Below, piece by piece: positions 58,591-64,000 of a stretch of 64,000 nt of DNA; position 1 is the stretch's first letter; each line of letters opens with the position of its first letter. The stretch comes from DASUPK01 sp963815665 (GTDB lineage: Bacteria > Actinomycetota > Thermoleophilia > Solirubrobacterales > 70-9). Under the pieces are notes generated by a model. It ran no database searches. It worked only from the letters and a program-made list of their open reading frames with translations, and was not told where the DNA came from. The DNA lies in the NCBI GenBank assembly GCA_963815665.1, contig CAWFHN010000013.1:310001-374000 (forward strand), in the 5' to 3' direction. A program made the position numbers and the translations under genes.

Positions 58591-61500
58591 ATGTCCGAGC
58601 GCGACTACCTGGCCGCGGTGCGCGAGCGCGTCGTCGTCTTCGACGGCGGCATGGGCGCAACGCTGGAGCAATTCGACCTCACCGCCGAGGACTACGGCGG
58701 GCTCGAGGGCAAGTGCCACGAGGCGCTGGTGCTCAACCGGCCCGACGTGATCGAGGGCGTGCACGCCTCGATGCTCGACGCGGGCGCGGAGGTGCTCGAG
58801 ACGGACACCTTCCAGGGCAGCCGGATCAAGCTGGGCGAGTGGGGCCTGGCGGACGAGACCCCGGAGATCAACCGCCGCGCGGCCGAGATCGCCCGCGAGG
58901 CGGCGGGCGAGGACCGCTTCGTCGCCGGCTCGATCGGCCCCACCGGGTTCCTGCCCGCCAGCGACGATCCGACGCTCGGAGGCATCGGCTTCCGCGAGCT
59001 GGTGGAGGTCTTCGCCGAGCAGTCCAGGGGGCTGATCGAGGGCGGCGCCGACCTGCTGATCGTCGAGACGGCGCAGGACATGCTCGAGGTGAAGGCGGCG
59101 ATCTTCGGGATGCGCGAGGCGTTCAAGGAGACCGGGCACACCCTGCCGATCCAGGCGAGCGTCTCCCTCTTGCCTCAAGGAGGGAGAATGCTCTTGGGCA
59201 CCGACATCCAGGCGGTGCTGACCACGCTCACGGCCCTCGACGTCCAGGTGATCGGGCTGAACTGCTCGACCGGGCCGGAGGACATGCGGGACGCGATCCG
59301 CTACCTCGGCGAGCTCTCACCGCTGCCGATCCATTGCATCCCAAACGCCGGCCTCCCGCTCCAGGGCCCCGAAGGCGAGACGATCTTCCCCGAGGAGCCC
59401 GAGCCCCTCGCAGACACCCTGGGCGAGTTCGTCGAGCGCTACGGCGTCGGCATCGTCGGAGGCTGCTGCGGCACGACCCCCGATCACATCGGCGCGATCC
59501 GCGAGCGGGTCGAGGGCCGCACGCCCGGAGAGCGGCCCGCCCCAGGGCCGATCCAGGTCGCCTCGATGATGACCGCGACCCAGCTCGTGCAGGAGCCCCG
59601 GCCCACCCTCGTCGGCGAGCGAGTCAACTCCCAGGGGAGCCGCAAGGCCAAGGAGCTGCTGCTGGCGGACGACTACGACGGGATCGTCCAGGTCGCCGAG
59701 GACCAGGTGTCGGGCGGCGCCCACGTGCTCGACCTCTGTGTCGCCCTCACCGAGCGCCAGGACGAGGACGAGCAGATGAGCCAGGTGGCGAAGCGCGTCT
59801 CGCTGACGCAGCCGGCCCCGATCCAGATCGACTCGACCGAGCCGGAGGTGATCGAGGCGGCGCTGGAGCAGATCTCGGGCCGGGCGATCGTCAACTCGAT
59901 CAACCTCGAGGCGGGCCGCGACAAGCTCGACCGCGTGGTCCCGCTGGCGACGGCCCACGGCGCCGCGCTGATCGCCCTGACGATCGACGAGGAGGGGATG
60001 GCGAAGACCGCCGAGCGCAAGCTCGAGGTCGCCAGGCGGATCCGCGAGCTCTGCTGCGACGAGCACGGACTCGACCCCGAGGCCCTGATCTTCGACGCGC
60101 TCACCTTCACGCTCACCACCGGCGACGAGGAGTGGCGGCCCTCGGCCGTCGAGACGATCGAGGGGATCAAGCGGATCAAGGCCGAGATGCCCGAGGTGAA
60201 GACCTCGCTGGGGGTCTCCAACGTCTCCTTTGGGGTCTCGCCCCCGGCGCGGGCCGCCCTCAACTCCGTCTTCCTCCACCACTGCACCGAGGCCGGTCTC
60301 GACCTGGCGATGGTCAACCCCAACCACATCACTCCATATATGGAGATTCCCGAGAACGAGCGGGAGCTGACCGACGACCTCGTCTTCAACCGCTCGGAGG
60401 ACGCCCTCGAGCGCTTCATCGCCCACTTCGAGGAGAAGGGCGACGAGGCCGAGGAGGCGGCCGGCGATCCCACCGAGGGCATGGAGCCGGAGGAGGCGCT
60501 CCACTGGCAGATCCTGCATCGCAAGAAGGAGGGCGTCGAGGACTGGATCGACCGCGCCGTCGAGAAGATCGGCGCCGTCCCCACGCTCAACACCGTGCTG
60601 CTGCCGGCGATGAAGGAGGTCGGCGACAAGTTCGGCGCCGGTGAGCTGATCCTGCCCTTCGTCCTGCAGTCGGCCGAGGTGATGAAGCGGGCGGTCGCCC
60701 GGCTCGAGAACTATCTCGAGCGGATTGAGGGACACAGCAAGGGCAAGGTCGTGCTCGCGACCGTGTTCGGCGACGTCCACGACATCGGCAAGTCGCTGGT
60801 CAACACGATCCTCACCAACAACGGCTACACGGTCGTCGACCTCGGCAAGCAGGTCCCGGTCGACACGATCATCCACTCGGCGATAGAGGAGAACGCAGAC
60901 GCGATCGGCCTCTCCGCGCTGCTCGTCTCGACCTCGAAGCAGATGCCCGCCGCCGTGCAGGAGCTCCACTCGAAGAAGCTCGACTTCCCGGTCCTGATCG
61001 GCGGCGCTGCGATCAACCGTGACTTCGGCCGCCGGATCCTCTATCCGGGCGGCAAGGACTCCGATGACATCTACGCGCCCGGCGTCTTCTATTGCAAGGA
61101 CGCCTTCGTCGGCCTCGACACGATGGACGACCTGGTCGACGCGGGGAAGCGTGCCGCGCTGATCGACCGTGTCCGCGACGAGGCGAAGGCCCTGCGCGAG
61201 AAGGTCGAGGAGCCCGACGACTCCCCGCCCACCACCGACGCCAGCGTCCGCTCTCCCGTGCGCACGGATGCCCCGGTTCCGGAGCCACCCTTCTGGGGCG
61301 CCCGCGAGATCCCGGTCGACCTCGACGACGTCTACCCGCACCTCGACCGTCACGTGCTCTTCAAGCTGCATTGGGGCGGGCGCGGCAAGAAGGGCGAGGA
61401 GTGGCGGCGGATCGTCGAGGGCCACGGCGGCGACGAGGGCTTCGCGCCCAAGCTCGAGCGCATGTGGGCAGAGCAGGACTACCTGAAGCCCCGGGCGCGG

Positions 61501-62169
61501 CTCGGCTACTTCCCGGCCGCCGCCGACGGCAACGAGCTCGTGGTCTTCGACCCGGAGGACGCCGAGCGCGAGATCGAGCGCCTCGTCTTCCCGCGCCAGC
61601 CGAAGCACGACCGGATCTGCCTCACCGACTTCTTCCGGCACCTCGACTCCGGCGAGCGCGACGTCGTCGCGCTGCAGGGCGTGACGGTCGGCCCCGAGGT
61701 GACGGAGCGGATCGAGCAGCTCGAGCGCGACGGCGAGTTCGCCGAGCAGCTCTTCACCCACGGCCTCGGTGTGCAGGCGGCGGAGGGCCTCGCCGAGTGG
61801 CTCCACTCGGAGGCCCGCCGCGAGCTCGACATCGAGCCCGACCAGGGCCGCCGCTACTCCTGGGGCTACCCTGCCTGCCCCGACCAATCGGAGCACGAGA
61901 AGGTCTGGCGCCTGCTCGGCCTGGAGGAGATCGGGATGACACTCTCCGACGGCTTCGCGGTGATGCCCGAGCAGTCCACTGTGGCGATCGTCGCCCACCA
62001 CCCGCAGGCGGTCTACTTCGGGATGAAGTCCGGGTTCATCCCGAAGGAGAAGGCGCCCGACGAGGTGATCGCCGACACCGAGCGCGGCGGCGAGCTGCCG
62101 CCGGAGGACGAGCCGGACGAGGGCGCCGCGACCGGGTCGCAGGCCGGCGACGAAGTGGTCAGCGCGTAG
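58591..62169 (+). CDS. metH: Cobalamin-dependent methionine synthase
   Basis: 1192 residues with all four modules. Homocysteine domain (1-310): zinc Cys about 225 (IGLNCSTGP) and the pair near 292-293 (GGCCGTTPDH). Folate barrel (about 330-620): VGERVNSQGSRKAKELL. B12 cap and B12-binding domain (about 640-890): GDVHDIGKSLV with the cobalt-ligand His about 730, then SALLVSTSKQMPA. Reactivation domain (about 920-1160): GRRYSWGYPACPDQSEHEKVW, binding S-adenosylmethionine. The N-terminus begins at the conserved RVVVFDGGMGATLEQ. The acidic tail is variable. Divergent from metE. Confidence 0.97.
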   Translation: MSERDYLAAVRERVVVFDGGMGATLEQFDLTAEDYGGLEGKCHEALVLNRPDVIEGVHASMLDAGAEVLETDTFQGSRIKLGEWGLADETPEINRRAAEIAREAAGEDRFVAGSIGPTGFLPASDDPTLGGIGFRELVEVFAEQSRGLIEGGADLLIVETAQDMLEVKAAIFGMREAFKETGHTLPIQASVSLLPQGGRMLLGTDIQAVLTTLTALDVQVIGLNCSTGPEDMRDAIRYLGELSPLPIHCIPNAGLPLQGPEGETIFPEEPEPLADTLGEFVERYGVGIVGGCCGTTPDHIGAIRERVEGRTPGERPAPGPIQVASMMTATQLVQEPRPTLVGERVNSQGSRKAKELLLADDYDGIVQVAEDQVSGGAHVLDLCVALTERQDEDEQMSQVAKRVSLTQPAPIQIDSTEPEVIEAALEQISGRAIVNSINLEAGRDKLDRVVPLATAHGAALIALTIDEEGMAKTAERKLEVARRIRELCCDEHGLDPEALIFDALTFTLTTGDEEWRPSAVETIEGIKRIKAEMPEVKTSLGVSNVSFGVSPPARAALNSVFLHHCTEAGLDLAMVNPNHITPYMEIPENERELTDDLVFNRSEDALERFIAHFEEKGDEAEEAAGDPTEGMEPEEALHWQILHRKKEGVEDWIDRAVEKIGAVPTLNTVLLPAMKEVGDKFGAGELILPFVLQSAEVMKRAVARLENYLERIEGHSKGKVVLATVFGDVHDIGKSLVNTILTNNGYTVVDLGKQVPVDTIIHSAIEENADAIGLSALLVSTSKQMPAAVQELHSKKLDFPVLIGGAAINRDFGRRILYPGGKDSDDIYAPGVFYCKDAFVGLDTMDDLVDAGKRAALIDRVRDEAKALREKVEEPDDSPPTTDASVRSPVRTDAPVPEPPFWGAREIPVDLDDVYPHLDRHVLFKLHWGGRGKKGEEWRRIVEGHGGDEGFAPKLERMWAEQDYLKPRARLGYFPAAADGNELVVFDPEDAEREIERLVFPRQPKHDRICLTDFFRHLDSGERDVVALQGVTVGPEVTERIEQLERDGEFAEQLFTHGLGVQAAEGLAEWLHSEARRELDIEPDQGRRYSWGYPACPDQSEHEKVWRLLGLEEIGMTLSDGFAVMPEQSTVAIVAHHPQAVYFGMKSGFIPKEKAPDEVIADTERGGELPPEDEPDEGAATGSQAGDEVVSA

Positions 62170-62181
62170 CGCCACCGACCC

Positions 62182-63990
62182 GTGCTCTCTACCAACGAGA
62201 TCCTCACCGGGCTCGGATTGGTGGTGGTGCTTGCTATCGGCTGCCAGCTGTTGGCCGCGCGCCTGCGGCTGCCGGCGATCGTCCTGCTGCTCCCGGCCGG
62301 CTTCATCGCCGGCATCGTCACCAGCGACGTCGATCCCACCAAGCTCCTGGGTGGCGCCTTCCAGCCGTTCGTCTCGCTCGGCGTGGGCCTGATCCTCTTC
62401 GAGGCCGGCCTGCGGCTCCGCCTCCACGAGCTCGGCGGCGGGATCCGGAGCGTCGTAGTGAGGCTGATCTCGGTAGGCACGATCGTGACGCTGGCCGGGA
62501 TCACGGTGGCGGTCGAGCTGATCTTCGGGCTCAGCTGGGGGGTCTCGGTCGTCACCGGCGCGATCCTGGTCGTCTCAGGACCGACGGTCGTCCTGCCCCT
62601 GCTCGCCTACGTGCGACCCAGCGGGACCGTGCGCTCGGTCCTCAAGTGGGAGGGGACGCTGATCGACCCGATCGGAGCCCTGGTCGGGGTGGTCGCCTTC
62701 TCGGCCGTCAAGGCGGGCGCGGGCGGAGACCGGCCCTTCCATCCGGGCGCGCTGGCGGGCCACCTGGCGGCCGGGCTGCTCGTGGGCATCGCGGCCACGG
62801 CGGTTCTCTGGCTGCTGTTGCGCGGGCTGCAGCGAACCACCCCGCGGCAGGCCATACCGGCGGCCCTGATGTGCGTCACAGGAGCGCTCGTCGCCGGCGA
62901 TCTGATCCGGGAGGACGCCGGCTTCGTGGCGACGACGACGATGGGCATCGCGCTGGCGAACCAGCGCCGCCTCGACGTCTCGCGGATCCTCGAGTTCCAC
63001 GGCACCGTGGTCAATCTGCTGATCGGCATCCTCTTCGTGCTGCTCTCCGCCTCCGTCAGCCCGTCGCAGCTCAACGGGCTGCTTGGCGAGAGCCTGGCGC
63101 TGATCGGGATCATGGTGCTCGTTCTGCGGCCGCTCGACGTGGCGATCTCGACCTGGGGGTCTCCCCTGACGCGAGCCGAGCGCGCCTTCGCCGCCTGGAT
63201 GGCTCCCCGCGGCATCGTCGCGGCGGCCACCGCCTCAGCTTTCGGGCTGGAGCTGACCAGTGCCGGGGTGAGCGGGGCGGACAAGATCCTGCCGATCGCC
63301 TTCGTGGTGATCTTCGGAACGGTGGTGATCTACGGCCTGACCGCGGCGCCGCTGGCACGGCTGCTGGGCATCGCCGGTGTGGCGGCCCCGGTAGTGCTGA
63401 TCGTGGGTGGGCATCCCTGGGCCCGGGCGATCTCGGAGGCGCTCAAGGAGGCGGGCGTCGGGGTGCGCATCTGGACGGGGGATCCCGAGGAGCAGCGAGC
63501 CGCGCAGGAGGCTGGTCTGAACGCCGGAAGCGCCCGCCTCGGCGTCGACCTCGAGACTCGCGAGGCGGAGCTCGAGGAGGTGAGCACGGCGCTGATCCTC
63601 ACCGGGAACGACGACTTCAACGCCCTGGCGGCGTTCGAGCTGCGCCAGGAGCTCGGCAGCACCCGGGTCTACCGGCTGGCTCCCGCGGGCCCAGGCCTCG
63701 ACCTGGTCCCCGCCTACGCGGAGGGAGGCCTGCTCTTCGACGAGCGCCTCACCTATCCGGAGCTGACCCGGCGGTTCGAGGCGGGCGCCACGGTCGTCCA
63801 GCTGCCGCCCGGGACCGATTCCGGCTCCGGCCGGCTCGGCGGTCTCGACCGGCTCTTCATCATCGATGCCGACGGTGAGGTGGCGGTCGTCACCGCCGGT
63901 GCCCGGGTCGAGCCCGGCGACGATGACCGGGTGATCTGCCTGGCCGGTCCAGGGGCGACGGAAGCCGGACTGGCCGCCGATCAGGTATGA
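62182..63990 (+). CDS. CPA-family cation/proton antiporter with C-terminal TrkA-N-like domain
   Basis: 602 residues. About 12 membrane helices (residues 5-400). The transport core has ILVVSGPTVVLPLL and the EGTLIDPIGALVG motif with Asp-Pro (about 156-168), as in NhaP-type CPA1 exchangers; AWMAPRGIVAAATAS is the conserved late helix. A Rossmann-like regulatory domain follows (VVLIVGGHPWARAISEAL) and a TrkA-C-like end. It would exchange Na+ or K+ for H+ under nucleotide control; the ion is not determinable. GTG start 12 bp after the metH stop, so co-transcription with metH is possible. Confidence 0.88.
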   Translation: MLSTNEILTGLGLVVVLAIGCQLLAARLRLPAIVLLLPAGFIAGIVTSDVDPTKLLGGAFQPFVSLGVGLILFEAGLRLRLHELGGGIRSVVVRLISVGTIVTLAGITVAVELIFGLSWGVSVVTGAILVVSGPTVVLPLLAYVRPSGTVRSVLKWEGTLIDPIGALVGVVAFSAVKAGAGGDRPFHPGALAGHLAAGLLVGIAATAVLWLLLRGLQRTTPRQAIPAALMCVTGALVAGDLIREDAGFVATTTMGIALANQRRLDVSRILEFHGTVVNLLIGILFVLLSASVSPSQLNGLLGESLALIGIMVLVLRPLDVAISTWGSPLTRAERAFAAWMAPRGIVAAATASAFGLELTSAGVSGADKILPIAFVVIFGTVVIYGLTAAPLARLLGIAGVAAPVVLIVGGHPWARAISEALKEAGVGVRIWTGDPEEQRAAQEAGLNAGSARLGVDLETREAELEEVSTALILTGNDDFNALAAFELRQELGSTRVYRLAPAGPGLDLVPAYAEGGLLFDERLTYPELTRRFEAGATVVQLPPGTDSGSGRLGGLDRLFIIDADGEVAVVTAGARVEPGDDDRVICLAGPGATEAGLAADQV

Positions 63991-64000
63991 CAATATGACC

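Noticed and set aside
59317..62427. 1036-codon open frame on the minus strand opposite metH
   Set aside because: Composition is that of a GC-rich shadow (Leu/Asp/Arg/Gly runs, no domain), and metH on the other strand has every expected motif.
1..64000. CRISPR arrays, prophage or insertion sequences
   Set aside because: No regularly spaced repeats, integrase, transposase or phage structural genes were recognised anywhere.

Overview
The window is about 64 kb of very GC-rich, densely coded DNA from a single bacterial chromosome. The gene families point to Actinomycetota, and I would place it in Thermoleophilia/Solirubrobacterales. Supporting evidence: an actinobacterial-type integration host factor (32388-32807), a YrbE/YrbE/Mkl lipid-import operon, an MMPL exporter, a wax-ester/diacylglycerol acyltransferase, and many starts with a -10 box placed 6-9 nt before the start codon, as in leaderless actinobacterial mRNAs. 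Taxonomy is inference; no rRNA, tRNA, phage, transposase or CRISPR array was seen.

Left third (1-22 kb): a cut-off glycosyltransferase/GH8 fusion; a DHA2 exporter; ExoD; an acyl-CoA dehydrogenase behind a palindromic operator; a MacB-like ABC exporter whose permease carries six single-base frame changes; three small hypothetical genes; two calcium-exchanger genes (one frame-broken); a lipoprotein; a 1179-residue cyclase-ATPase-TPR signalling protein; EVE, DUF2203 and PPK2 genes; and a MoxR/VWA pair.

Middle (22-42 kb): an ECF41 sigma factor/epimerase operon with a visible ECF41-type promoter; CHAD and CYTH proteins (with PPK2, a polyphosphate theme); a TPP riboswitch driving a three-gene thiamin-precursor ABC importer; an AlkA glycosylase; a 169-bp long inverted-repeat element; a divergent GNAT / serine-palmitoyltransferase-like pair; the IHF-like gene; a TlpA-like/B3-B4 pair; an MMPL exporter; and the lipid-import operon.

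Right third (42-64 kb): three tandem PQQ sugar-dehydrogenase-like paralogues facing a PQQ beta-propeller lipoprotein; a P-II protein translationally coupled to a PucR/CdaR-type regulator; a WS/DGAT acyltransferase; the conserved ATP-grasp / alpha-E / transglutaminase operon; an aldehyde dehydrogenase; 11-bp-phased repeats between two small genes; divergent metE and metH; and a cation/proton antiporter.

Recurring themes are envelope lipid handling (YrbE/Mkl, MMPL, acyltransferase, SPT-like, acyl-CoA dehydrogenase), polyphosphate and nucleotide signalling, and cofactor-linked one-carbon/thiamin metabolism. Several apparent frame changes (FtsX permease, calcium exchanger, possibly thiX and the 33.3-kb gene) are single-base and leave coding intact on both sides, so assembly error is a real alternative to gene decay.
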